A stretch of DNA of 55,925 nucleotides, taken from NCBI GenBank assembly GCA_913020705.1, contig CAJWBY010000010.1:1-55925 (forward strand). Direction: 5' to 3'. The stretch comes from an uncultured Colwellia sp. GTDB taxonomy: Bacteria > Pseudomonadota > Gammaproteobacteria > Enterobacterales > Alteromonadaceae. Positions 1-8,675 of this stretch are shown in pieces (the stretch's first letter is position 1; each line of letters starts with the position of its first letter). The notes beneath the pieces were generated by a model, which was given only the letters and a program-made list of their open reading frames with translations, was not told where the DNA came from and made no database searches. The position numbers were made by a program, and so were the translations under genes.

Positions 1-50
1 CCGTTATGCTCTATAGCAGCATTTTTCTTTATATCACTGGCCTTTGGCAT
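1..50 (-). CDS. yeiP: EF-P-like protein EfpL/YeiP, N-terminal 16 codons only
   Basis: Seen: an ATG at 50 reading leftwards opens a frame that stays open to the window edge and begins MPKASDIKKNAAIEHNG. An AGGA sits about ten bases upstream. This start pattern (MPKAS/N-E/D-I-K-K, then a short stretch ending in NG) is the conserved N-terminus of the elongation-factor-P-like proteins (YeiP, now EfpL), which help ribosomes through difficult peptide bonds. Only the first few percent of the gene lies in the window, so the call rests on the N-terminal motif alone. Confidence 0.65.
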   Translation of the reverse strand, partial: MPKASDIKKNAAIEHN

Positions 51-158
51 GGATATTAATTCCTAAAATAAAATGTGTGGGAAAAATAACACGAACTAAC
101 CATGATGAAAATGCTTAGTCCGTTAATTATCGTTATTTTCGATGATTTTAACCGCGAT

Positions 159-1082
159 TTAAAGACTTTTTAAAATATAATCTAACCCGCCGGTTATAGA
201 GGCCACTTGTGCGAGATTACAGTTTTCATTATCAGATTTAGGGCTGTCTGGATAAACTTCCGTTGTGGTCATGTATTTAGCATCTGTTAAGCCCATGCAT
301 AAACCTAATTCTCGAGCCGCGTAATTTATAACACCAAGTTGTTCAAGTGGCACACCAATAAGTTTGTCGCTTTCATCGGCTGGAGCAATATGTGTCACTT
401 TTTCAACAGCTTCAATAATAGCTTTTTGAAAATCTGCAACAGGCTTCACGCTATTACCGACTAAATAAAATCCATCAGGTATATCCCACGCTTTTTGCTC
501 TATGGCATCACGCGCAGCAAGCGCTGGTCGGAAGGTAGAATTATCGGTATCAGTGGTTTCGTGTAAATCTATGTGCACAAAAATATCAGTATCAAGCTCG
601 GCAACACATTTCATTATGGCTGCAGATTCTTCCGCCGGACTATTCTGATAAAAAGAACGATTCGGGTCAATCGCTTTTGTATTCCAGCGATTAACTGTTT
701 CGTAACCCCACGGGCTAATACAAGGTGCGACGACAATATTAAAATGCTCAGCATATTGCTTAGCTTGTGTTTCAACAAAACGCAATGCACCTTGCACACC
801 GCTGGTTTCATAACCATGAACGCCACCTGTAACAAGTACCGTTTTTTTGCTTGAATCCCAATTTTTTGTTTTAATAACAAACAGCGGATAGCGAGCTTCA
901 TCAAGTGAAAGTGCGCCATATTGTTGAACATCAAAATCAATGTTTAGCGCTGTTATTTTTTTTACTACTTCGTCTTGATATGAACGTTTAATTGTTTGTG
1001 CTTCAAACCACTCAATATTTTCTTTTTCGGTCCACTTTTGACCTAGTTTTCCGATAGGATAATTCTCTTCTTCGTTCATCAT
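159..1082 (-). CDS. M14-family zinc carboxypeptidase-like protein
   Basis: The 307-residue product has the zinc-binding signature of the M14 / succinylglutamate desuccinylase fold: H89-G-Y-E92 in the GGVHGYE segment, and H174 in HIDLHETTD. A PNRSF stretch between them fits the substrate-binding Asn-Arg region. There is no signal peptide, so a cytoplasmic peptidase or deacylase of small acyl-amino acids or peptides is likely. Two adjacent ATG codons (1082 and 1079) could start it, with only a weak AGAAG upstream. It follows the phosphatase gene on the same strand, but a hairpin at 1179-1213 separates them. The fold is clear; the substrate cannot be read from sequence. Confidence 0.8.
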   Translation of the reverse strand: MMNEEENYPIGKLGQKWTEKENIEWFEAQTIKRSYQDEVVKKITALNIDFDVQQYGALSLDEARYPLFVIKTKNWDSSKKTVLVTGGVHGYETSGVQGALRFVETQAKQYAEHFNIVVAPCISPWGYETVNRWNTKAIDPNRSFYQNSPAEESAAIMKCVAELDTDIFVHIDLHETTDTDNSTFRPALAARDAIEQKAWDIPDGFYLVGNSVKPVADFQKAIIEAVEKVTHIAPADESDKLIGVPLEQLGVINYAARELGLCMGLTDAKYMTTTEVYPDSPKSDNENCNLAQVASITGGLDYILKSL

Positions 1083-1177
1083 AATTTTCTTCTGCTATCT
1101 ATAAATTTTAGTGAAGTTTACACGGACAAAGGCGAAAGAGTTAAATTATTATCACGAAACACGATGAACTTAATGAT

Positions 1178-1213
1178 AAAAAGGATAAACTTCCTAAACA
1201 AGTTTACCCTTTT
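1178..1213 (-). terminator. Rho-independent terminator-like hairpin
   Basis: Arms at 1179-1192 and 1200-1213 (AAAAGGATAAACTT against AAGTTTACCCTTTT) pair over 14 bp with one A/C mismatch around a 7-base loop. On the minus strand the hairpin ends in five T. It lies about 110 bases downstream of the phosphatase stop and probably ends that transcript before the M14 gene. Confidence 0.5.
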
Positions 1214-1323
1214 CAATTTATAAACGAGTGAAGGTAGTTTTCATTTTTTATATAAGGTTTTATACAACGCTTATAAAAGTTAAGTTTGTGCTATTGATTA
1301 AAACTATTCATTAAAGTTATTGA

Positions 1324-1836
1324 TTAAAACAATACGGTTGGTTCGATTAACTGATTATTTAAATAATCTAACTGCTTTCTAATTCTCAATGCTTTAGGTT
1401 TAACGCTTTGAACTTCTTTAACGATTTTATCAACTGGCCAACCTAGCGCTAACAACAATAAAGTAATAACCGTTCCCGTTCTGCCTGTGCCCCCTTTACA
1501 ATGTATCGCGACCACACCTTTATTATTTAATTCATTTAAGATGAAGGGCTTTTGCTTCTCCCACTGAGACTCAAATGGTTCACCGGGTGCTTCATCATCA
1601 ATTATCGGCAATTGTAACCAACTTATCTGATGCTGATGGCAAAGTTCAGGTAAAGAAAGAACCTTATTACTCGCCATTTCTTCATCGAACATCAAGGTAA
1701 TTAACATTGATATTCCATTTTCTTTTAGTTGTTGGATTGACTCTTCAAGACCAACTAATTTAGTACCTGGACAAGGTGTAAACAATAACTTTGCTCCATT
1801 GTCCAAAGCTATTGTTTCAAAAGGATGTTTGTTCAC
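1324..1836 (-). CDS. Dual-specificity/tyrosine phosphatase-like protein
   Basis: The 170-residue product carries the protein tyrosine phosphatase signature HCKGGTGRTG: nucleophile C113 and phosphate-binding R119 in CX5R. An upstream PIIDDEAPGEP segment (D80/D81) could supply the general acid. This layout resembles the CDKN3-like bacterial phosphatases. There is no signal peptide. The best start is a GTG at 1836 with an AGAGA about eight bases upstream; the next ATG would remove the N-terminal strand. It lies 49 bases downstream of the GH30 gene on the same strand. The substrate is unknown and nothing in the sequence ties it to polysaccharide use. Confidence 0.8.
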   Translation of the reverse strand: MNKHPFETIALDNGAKLLFTPCPGTKLVGLEESIQQLKENGISMLITLMFDEEMASNKVLSLPELCHQHQISWLQLPIIDDEAPGEPFESQWEKQKPFILNELNNKGVVAIHCKGGTGRTGTVITLLLLALGWPVDKIVKEVQSVKPKALRIRKQLDYLNNQLIEPTVLF

Positions 1837-1885
1837 TGAAATTTATCTCTTGTTAAAATATTCAAAGTCTTAAATATCAAACCTA

Positions 1886-3616
1886 TTAAAGTTTAACACG
1901 TACTGTTTGCACTGCATTTGCCGCAATTGACACTTGAACATATTGAGTGCCAATTTGTAATGAATAACTTATGGGCTCTTTTGTCGTATTAAGGAGTTGA
2001 ACACTGATTAAACCTTCGTCATTAATAGCAGCGCTTGTGTGCAAAGCGTCTTTATCTAGATCGCCTAATTTTTGCTCAACTTGCAATGCAGTATCACCCG
2101 GTCGAATGGTTTTACTAAACTGTGCCAACACATAATAAATAGGCGTGTAATAAACCTCTCCGGTGTCGGTATTAATCATAATCGGTGCACCACAGAAATT
2201 GCCAACGTGGTTCGGACCACCATGACTATCTAATACGATATTCCAATCTATCCAGCCTTCTAGCCAATGATCTAAACTAACGATAATATTGCGCGCGTAA
2301 CGATGAACAGGTGTATATATTGGGTGATCTTCAGGTTTAGGTGCCCAAGTTGCTGTGTATGCCCAATCAGTTGCATTTTCATTCCACCAAAAGTCATCAT
2401 TATTAAACCAATTGCTTTCTTTGAAACGGATAGGATCTAATATTCCTTCAGGTGCATCTTTACCTAAGTCATCTATTGTACCTTCAGTATGTATTATGGA
2501 AAACTCAGGGAATTTTTCGTGCACACGATCAAAAACATCTTCGTTAACTTGATTGCTGCTTTCATACCAATGCACAGCTGTGCCATAGACATACTCAGAC
2601 GTTTCTTTGTCCCCTAATATTTCATCAGTCCAATGCTCCATCTGATCACGGTTTTGATCATAAATAAGTAATTTCACATCTTCATGCGCACTCGCTTTTA
2701 ATTTAGGCCCTAAATGATCCTTAATAAACGTACTTTGGCTTTTAGGGGTAAAATGCATACTTTCCCATTGTCCACTATTACCATGTGGTTCATTCACTGG
2801 GGTGAGAGACCAAATATCAATACCTTGTGCTTTATAAGCATCAAGGTACTTAATAAGGTAATCGGCGTAAGTTGCAACGTATTGTGGCTTTAATTCACCG
2901 CCTGTTCCTTGATAATTATTTTCAGGCGTCGGCTTAATATAATAATCTTCTATTGTTTTCATCCAAGGTGGAGCTGTCCAAGCAGAAGCAACAATTTTTA
3001 ACTCTTTATCATTTTGTTTACTTTTTATCGCATAAGCTTCTTTTATCATCGGTAATAAATCAAAGGTCTCATCTTTAATACCTTTGTGCTCTAACCCACT
3101 AAAACCATCACTATCAACATCAATACTAAACGAGGTTAAGTTAGCGTCATCTTTTAGCTCCGCATAGGAATAGCGGCCATCAACAGCAAAATCTGTTGCA
3201 CCAATATGCGTACGTGCGATTGAGAAATTAGCGCCTTTTTCTCCGTATATATTTTCCATTACTTCAGCGCGTTTTTCTTTTTCTAAGTGAGCTAAAACAA
3301 ACGCTGAAGACTCAGTGAATGATGTACCAATACCCACTATTTTTTGTTTTTTAATCTCTGGTTTTATCACGATAACTTTGCCTGAAGCGATACCTTGATA
3401 AAAGGTTAAATTCTGCTGTGGCGCAATTTTATCACCCGCTTCGCTGGTAAGTAGTATTTCATGCGTCATGGTAAGATTATAATTTATGTTGGAAGTGCTT
3501 TTGTTCATTTGAGAACCCTGATTAGCAGGCGAACAACTCATTACAGTTAGAGAGGTCATTGTTATTACGAATAATTTATTGATGAATGTTGATTCATTAA
3601 TTTTTGTAATGCTCAT
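1886..3616 (-). CDS. GH30-family glycosidase lipoprotein (possible beta-1,6-glucanase)
   Basis: This 576-residue protein matches the GH30 (glucosylceramidase/beta-1,6-glucanase) fold. The acid/base is E276 in TPVNEPHG and the probable nucleophile E378 in IIHTEGT. The substrate-shaping SAWTAPPWMKT motif lies near residue 211. The N-terminus has a hydrophobic stretch ending in VMSC (C28), a lipobox-like site, so it is probably anchored in the outer membrane. The C-terminal 80 residues look like the beta-sandwich found in GH30. In a laminarin locus, a GH30 that removes beta-1,6-linked glucose branches is a reasonable role, but GH30 subfamilies also act on other beta-glycosides. It follows the CBM9-like gene (60-base gap), suggesting co-transcription. 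Confidence 0.87.
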   Translation of the reverse strand: MSITKINESTFINKLFVITMTSLTVMSCSPANQGSQMNKSTSNINYNLTMTHEILLTSEAGDKIAPQQNLTFYQGIASGKVIVIKPEIKKQKIVGIGTSFTESSAFVLAHLEKEKRAEVMENIYGEKGANFSIARTHIGATDFAVDGRYSYAELKDDANLTSFSIDVDSDGFSGLEHKGIKDETFDLLPMIKEAYAIKSKQNDKELKIVASAWTAPPWMKTIEDYYIKPTPENNYQGTGGELKPQYVATYADYLIKYLDAYKAQGIDIWSLTPVNEPHGNSGQWESMHFTPKSQSTFIKDHLGPKLKASAHEDVKLLIYDQNRDQMEHWTDEILGDKETSEYVYGTAVHWYESSNQVNEDVFDRVHEKFPEFSIIHTEGTIDDLGKDAPEGILDPIRFKESNWFNNDDFWWNENATDWAYTATWAPKPEDHPIYTPVHRYARNIIVSLDHWLEGWIDWNIVLDSHGGPNHVGNFCGAPIMINTDTGEVYYTPIYYVLAQFSKTIRPGDTALQVEQKLGDLDKDALHTSAAINDEGLISVQLLNTTKEPISYSLQIGTQYVQVSIAANAVQTVRVKL

Positions 3617-3676
3617 TTTATTACGCTCTTATTCTTTTAAATTTGTAGAAGTTAAATCAACTTTTAGGGCGATGAA

Positions 3677-4432
3677 TTATTTTGACAAAATCAGCTTGCC
3701 AAACATGCCTGCATCGATCCAACCTCTATCGGGTGCTCCTCCGATGGCAGATTCAGAACCTATAAAGTTTTCACGCAATTCACTACCATCATTGTCACAG
3801 TATGCCACCATGAGCCCCATCACTTTTCCTGCAAATAGCTCTACTGTTTTGTTATCTTTACTTGAATCTTTATAGTCATCAGTATAAATATCGAAGCTTA
3901 GTTCCCAAGTAAGGGTATTACCTTGCTGCTTCCAATTACTTTCAACATGATGTGAATAGTTCTGCGCCTTTTTGTTGGTTCCTATATCAATCGCTTGGTT
4001 ATCTAATGACATATGATAAGCGAACGCATTATGGTTAAATTGGTGATCGCCACCAGAAAAATTTTCGTCTAAGAATATTTCTAAACAATCATCATCCCAA
4101 TACTGTGTTAACGGATCTCGATGAGTATCAATGAGAATATCGTCAACAATTTCAGCCATAAGATATAGCTTTGATTTAGTCCAAACAACTTTATATCGAC
4201 CTTGAAAATCTTCTTTTGAAAATTCAGGGCCTAACCAGTTTTGATCGAGTTTCTGCCATTTAGCTAATTTCCAAGCATCTTCGTTAGCAACACCATCTAT
4301 TTTGGGCGCGATTTCTGCGTGAGGTGCATAATAATTGAGTCTATCCTCTGCGTGGTTATTGTCTGCATATGCAGGAAATATGAATGCCATGGATAAAATG
4401 GAAGCTATGCTTATTCGTTTGATACTTAACAT
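3677..4432 (-). CDS. Secreted CBM9-like sugar-binding protein
   Basis: The 251-residue product starts with a cleavable signal peptide (hydrophobic core from about residue 9, then FPAYA). Residues 35-250 form one CBM9-like beta-sandwich. Recognisable family features are the IDGVANEDAW opening, WTKSKLYLMAEI, DDDCLEIFLD and the closing region. It has no catalytic domain. Proteins of this type usually bind glycan ends in the periplasm or at the cell surface. It is the first gene of a pair with the GH30, and a copy of the bipartite promoter element lies about 100 bases upstream of its ATG. It may help capture or hold the oligosaccharides made by the GH30 (inference). Confidence 0.78.
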   Translation of the reverse strand: MLSIKRISIASILSMAFIFPAYADNNHAEDRLNYYAPHAEIAPKIDGVANEDAWKLAKWQKLDQNWLGPEFSKEDFQGRYKVVWTKSKLYLMAEIVDDILIDTHRDPLTQYWDDDCLEIFLDENFSGGDHQFNHNAFAYHMSLDNQAIDIGTNKKAQNYSHHVESNWKQQGNTLTWELSFDIYTDDYKDSSKDNKTVELFAGKVMGLMVAYCDNDGSELRENFIGSESAIGGAPDRGWIDAGMFGKLILSK

Positions 4433-4529
4433 TTCAACTACCTTAATAGATGATGATTGCTTGTTTTGTCGAACAACAAGTTATGTGTTATGAATCATCT
4501 AATGAGACACTGATTTTAACAATAGTATT

Positions 4530-4564
4530 ACGATAAAGGGGATTTTAAGCGCGGTAAGCTGGTC
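4530..4564 (-). promoter_or_regulatory. Candidate bipartite operator upstream of the CBM9-GH30 pair
   Basis: Read towards the gene on the minus strand, GACCA (4564-4560) is followed 30 bases later by ATCGT (4534-4530). The adjacent GGGGATTTTAAG on the plus strand resembles the GGGGATTAAAAAG within the 41.4-kb element. This is the most degenerate of the six sites listed and is supported mainly by spacing and position, about 100 bases from the start codon. Confidence 0.35.
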
Positions 4565-4607
4565 ATGAATGATGTACAGTGGTGCTGTAGCCTATATTGA
4601 AAATGTT

Positions 4608-4638
4608 GAATATTGACAACTTTCCCTTGTCAATATTC
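4608..4638 (-). terminator. Hairpin downstream of the LytTR regulator gene
   Basis: A perfect 12-bp stem (GAATATTGACAA at 4608-4619 with its complement at 4627-4638) closes a 7-base loop, 14 bases beyond the regulator's stop codon on the minus strand. The tail contains TTTT a few bases on rather than directly adjacent. It probably ends the two-component operon. Confidence 0.55.
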
Positions 4639-4652
4639 TCATACTCGGGGTG

Positions 4653-5474
4653 TTACATATCAGTTAAGAAATTTTTGATAACTTCACGATAATTCCGACT
4701 AACTTTAACTTGATCATATTCACCCAGCTTAAGAAAAAACTCACCTTTAGTATGAGGAATAACTTTTTGAATATAATTAAGATTAACAATCGTTGAACGA
4801 TGAACTCTTTTAAACATCACAGGATCTAGATCTTCTAACAAGTTTTTTAACGTACACCGTTTTATATGAGTTACGCCTTGAGCATGAACACAAACATAAT
4901 CACCTGCAGCATCAACCCACTCTATATCAGTTTGTTTTAATAAGGTAATATCGTCTCTATCTTTAATGACTATTTTACGCTCAACCTTGTCTGCATTCGC
5001 CTTTGGTTGGCTCATACTCTGCGATGCAGTAACATCAGGATTTTCTCTTTCGTTAATCGTGTCAATAGCACTAATTATACGAGATTTATTTAACGTATCT
5101 TCATCCGTTTCACTGCGTAATATAGCTCGTTGAATTGCACGTTGGATGCGTTCTTCATCAATGGGTTTAAGTATATAATCAACCGCATGCACATCAAACG
5201 CGTCTAAAGCATATTGCTCGAACGCCGTAGTAAATACCACCATAGGAACGATATCAGACTGCAATTTTTTAATAACGCCAAAACCATCAATACCTGGCAT
5301 TTGTATGTCTAAAAACATCAAATCAGGCGCTAAATCCATCGTTGACTGAATAGCCTCACGACCATTCTTACATTCAGCCACAATCTCTATTTCAGGGATT
5401 TTATTTAACTTTGCTCGTAAAAGATTAAGCGCTAATGGCTCATCATCAACAATAATTGTTCTTAACTTAGTCAT
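4653..5474 (-). CDS. LytTR-family response regulator
   Basis: The 273-residue product has a CheY-like receiver domain (residues 1-120). The acidic pair is in IVDDEPLAL, the phosphorylated Asp in FLDIQMPGIDGF and the conserved Lys in YILKPIDEE. A low-complexity linker follows, and a C-terminal LytTR DNA-binding domain covers about 165-273 (KIVIKDRDDI onward, with FKRVHRSTIVNLNYI). LytTR proteins bind direct repeats with consensus near [TA][AC][CA]GTT. The sensor kinase gene lies 48 bases upstream, so the two form one operon. It is the only DNA-binding regulator next to the glucan genes and is therefore the leading candidate to act on the repeated promoter element (inference). Confidence 0.92.
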   Translation of the reverse strand: MTKLRTIIVDDEPLALNLLRAKLNKIPEIEIVAECKNGREAIQSTMDLAPDLMFLDIQMPGIDGFGVIKKLQSDIVPMVVFTTAFEQYALDAFDVHAVDYILKPIDEERIQRAIQRAILRSETDEDTLNKSRIISAIDTINERENPDVTASQSMSQPKANADKVERKIVIKDRDDITLLKQTDIEWVDAAGDYVCVHAQGVTHIKRCTLKNLLEDLDPVMFKRVHRSTIVNLNYIQKVIPHTKGEFFLKLGEYDQVKVSRNYREVIKNFLTDM

Positions 5475-5522
5475 AAATTGAACTCACCGTTATTGAGTTT
5501 TGTACTGTCTAGCAGGTATATT

Positions 5523-6656
5523 TTAATCGAGTTTTTCAAAAGGAAGTTTAATGATAGTTTTTAACCCCCCTGATGGAATAATATTAAGGTTAAATACATA
5601 GTCATCTGTGTATAACACTTTAAGTCTTTCATCAATATTTCGCAAGCCAACGCCTCGGCCTGTTTTACCTTTCATTTTGTTTCCATCTACACTTTTCCCA
5701 GCACCGGTATCGCTTAGCTCTAAAACTAACATGTCATCAACTACATCAGCCCATAAACTGATTGTGCCGCCATCTTCATTTTGTGCAATCACATGTTTCA
5801 TTGAATTTTCAATAATGGGTTGTATCAACAAACTTGGAATTAGCGCTGACTTTGCCTCGTCAGAAATATTAAAGTCTAATTTAAGTCGATCACCAAAACG
5901 GGTTTTCTCTATTTCTAAATATAAGTTGAGGGCTATTATTTCAAACTCTAAAGCTATTTTAGTATCAGGGTTATTGTCTAAAGAATAACGTAAGAATTTA
6001 CTCAATTGAACCGTCATCAGTTGCGCTTTTTCTGGCGCTTCACATTCAATCAATGAGTTAATAGCATTGAGTGTATTACACAGAAAATGAGGGTTAAGCT
6101 GATAACGTAACATTTTAATTTTTGCATCACGAGCGACTGACTGAGCATTCACCCTTTCTAATTGCTCTTCTTTAGCTTCAGCGGCCTTTGAAAGCAACAT
6201 TTTATGTTCAAACTGCAATAGCTGATAATATCGAATACCATGGAAGAAACCAGTCCAGCAAAAAAAGATAAATATACTACTAAAATACCAACCACCAAAT
6301 TCGTCCCAATTACCATCAGAGCTTGTTAGCTCGATATAGAGCCCAACCCTTATAAGGGTCCATACCAAGGAAATACAGATAACTGAAAATATACTGATCA
6401 GAACTCTTATAAAAATAGGCGAGTTCCAACACTTCATAAATATCCAATAAAGTGGCATTGAACATACTATACCAACCACAGACTGCCAAAAGGTGTGGTT
6501 AAGGTGCTCCACATCGATTTGAACATACCAGAGTGTTAAGGAAATTAAACTGATTAATGAAACGAAAGACCAAAAGCTGATTTGTAAAGCCCAGAATAGG
6601 TACACTGGCTTTTTGGAAATAAATTTATTTATGAGTACAAATGGGTTGTCAGACAT
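5523..6656 (-). CDS. LytS/YehU-type membrane sensor histidine kinase
   Basis: The product has about four N-terminal membrane segments (within residues 15-150), a short coiled linker and the His_kinase signature RYQLNPHFLCNTLNAINSL with the phospho-accepting His. A GHKL ATPase domain follows: IIENSMKHVI N-box, LSDTGAGKS G1 and GRGVGLRNIDERL G2. There is no periplasmic sensor domain, so the signal is probably sensed in or near the membrane. I place the start at the ATG at 6656 (377 residues) because GGAGA lies six bases upstream; a GTG at 6725 gives a longer frame with no ribosome site. It is the partner of the LytTR regulator directly downstream. Confidence 0.92.
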   Translation of the reverse strand: MSDNPFVLINKFISKKPVYLFWALQISFWSFVSLISLISLTLWYVQIDVEHLNHTFWQSVVGIVCSMPLYWIFMKCWNSPIFIRVLISIFSVICISLVWTLIRVGLYIELTSSDGNWDEFGGWYFSSIFIFFCWTGFFHGIRYYQLLQFEHKMLLSKAAEAKEEQLERVNAQSVARDAKIKMLRYQLNPHFLCNTLNAINSLIECEAPEKAQLMTVQLSKFLRYSLDNNPDTKIALEFEIIALNLYLEIEKTRFGDRLKLDFNISDEAKSALIPSLLIQPIIENSMKHVIAQNEDGGTISLWADVVDDMLVLELSDTGAGKSVDGNKMKGKTGRGVGLRNIDERLKVLYTDDYVFNLNIIPSGGLKTIIKLPFEKLD

Positions 6657-7030
6657 ATATTCTCCGAAATCATCTACTGTAATACTAACCGTTCCACCGC
6701 AGATGATCGAATAAAAAATTCCCACCTATCGTTGTTAAAGACCGTTTCATCTCATCGATATTAAAACCTTATAAATATAACGAGTTATGTCGATAGAGAC
6801 GGCTACCTTTTATCAGTCTAAAACAGATCCTAAGATAATCATAAATTATGGATAAAAAGAGGAAAAAGTTATATTTGACAACATGACCAATAATCATTAA
6901 ATCCCAAAGTAGGAATGAAAAAACGTGAACGAACGAGTAATTTGAAAACAGCAATATAAAAATTAGAGTTTATCGTTAGAAGGAAGATAACAATTACCCT
7001 GATTTTTATATTGCCGTAATCATTTTGTGA
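6657..7030. other. Intergenic region upstream of the kinase operon
   Basis: These 374 bases hold the presumed promoter of the two-component operon and the end of the M20 pseudogene transcript. A CCCA at 6721-6724 is followed 20 bases later by ACCGTTTCA from 6741. This is a two-turn version of the bipartite element seen elsewhere and could allow autoregulation, but it is weak. A hydrophobic frame of about 61 codons on the minus strand has no ribosome site or recognisable features and is not called. Confidence 0.4.
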
Positions 7031-8327
7031 TTATTTGGCTTGTGCCATATAATCGAGTGTCAGTTGTGTTAGCACTGCTGTTCCTGTTTTAAATGATGAC
7101 TCATCTACAAAGAAATAAGGTGAATGATTACTTGGTGCCTTTTTAGGGTCCTTACCTTCAGGTGTCCCCCCTAAGAATACAAATAACCCCGGCACTTGCA
7201 GAGCATAAAAAGAAAAATCTTCAGCCCCTGTTATTTTAGGCAATATTTTCACATTATCTGCGCCTGCAACACTTTCAAGGCTAGGTAACATTTGTGCAGT
7301 TAATTCAGGGTTATTAATGGTTACAGGGTAGCCTTCATAAATGTCCACATCTGCTTTTGCACCAGAAGCAGCCGCTATATGTGTTGCGGTACTCTTAATT
7401 TTTTTAAAAATTTGTTGACGATTATCCATGTCAAAATTACGAATAGTGCCTACCATTTCTACCTTGTCAGGAATAATATTATTACGAACACCACCAGAGA
7501 TTTTTCCAAAGGAAATAATCGCAGGCTCTTTAGTAATATTAATTTGACGACTAACAATATGGTTAATACCTGTCACAATTTGTGCTGCAGCACTAATGGG
7601 ATCTACGCCCGTCCATGGAATAGAGCCATGTGTCTGTTCACCATGTACAGCTATTTCAAAACGATCTGCGCTTGCCATAAACGGACCGCTGCGATATCCA
7701 ATGTTCCCAGACGCTAAACTAGAGGTTATGTGCAACCCAAACGCAACATCTGGTTTGTTTTTTTCAAATATCCCTTGTTTTAACATTAATTCAGCGCCAC
7801 CCTCTTCATTATCAGGTGCACCTTCTTCCGCCGGTTGAAAAACAAACATTACATCGCCATTGAGATCATTTTTCATTCCTGCGAGAACTTCAGCGGCTCC
7901 CATAAGCATAGCAATATGCGTATCATGACCACAGGCATGCATAATACCGACATCAACGCCGCGATAGTTGGTTTTTTTAGTCGACTTAAAGGGTAAATCG
8001 ACTTTTTCTGTAACGGGTAATGCATCCATATCGGCACGTAACATTACTGTTGGTCCTGGTTTCCCCCCCCCTTAAAATGCCAACAACCCCGGTGTAAGCA
8101 ATATCTGTCTCAACTTCCAAACCAAGTTTTCTCAGGTGTGACGCAACTATTTTTGCCGTTCTTACTTCACGATTTCCTAATTCAGGATGTTCATGAAAAT
8201 CGCGACGCCACTCAATAACTTTACCTTCAACACCTTTAAGGAGTTTTTCCTGAGTAGTTGTCGAATTTGCAGCAAAAGAAGAAATTAAGCCCAGAGCAAC
8301 GCAACAAGAGATTATTGATTTTTTCAT
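7031..8327 (-). pseudogene. M20 amidohydrolase (amidase/carboxypeptidase), frameshifted at a G9 tract
   Basis: Residues from two frames together make one M20D-type amidohydrolase. The N-terminal part (8327 down to the tract) has a signal peptide (MKKSIISCCVALGL onward) and the RRDFHEHPELG motif. The C-terminal part carries [24 protein letters not shown] and GAEDFSFY metal and substrate motifs. The break is at nine consecutive C on the plus strand (8063-8071). With eight, the frame would read [17 protein letters not shown] without interruption. All catalytic residues are intact, so the lesion is a single-base homopolymer change: a sequencing error, a recent mutation or slippage. An intact relative lies at 49752-51068. 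Confidence 0.88.
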
Positions 8328-8675
8328 ACGAGTTCCTTTTTATATTAATTGGTTAACCTAAGTGCAGATTATTTAAATACATTAACAGTAAATGAATGTA
8401 AGCGAACAACTTCTTTTGTGATCGTTCTACTTTTTTACGTCATAGGCAATAAAAAAACGATTGAAGAAGAACTACTTTGATTGTCTCAAGTATAAAAATA
8501 TTTCATGCAGTCCTTCCTATTTTATAATATTAAAGCACCTATCTAACTAAAACGAATTGGTTATTTAAAATTGGGCTGAATTGAATTATTAATAGGATGG
8601 ATTGACTCGCCAATATGACTAAATATGATAATCTCTTAGTTAAATTATAATAACAATAAGTATTAGGACTTCGTT
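8328..8675. other. Divergent intergenic region
   Basis: These 348 bases separate the minus-strand M20 gene from the plus-strand M28 gene and must hold both promoters. The region is very AT-rich. I see no strong inverted repeat, no copy of the bipartite glucan element and no convincing small gene. Confidence 0.4.

Noticed and set aside
6769..6954. 61-codon minus-strand hydrophobic frame upstream of the kinase
   Set aside because: No ribosome site, Phe/Leu/Tyr-rich by AT bias, and it lies in the presumed promoter of the two-component operon.
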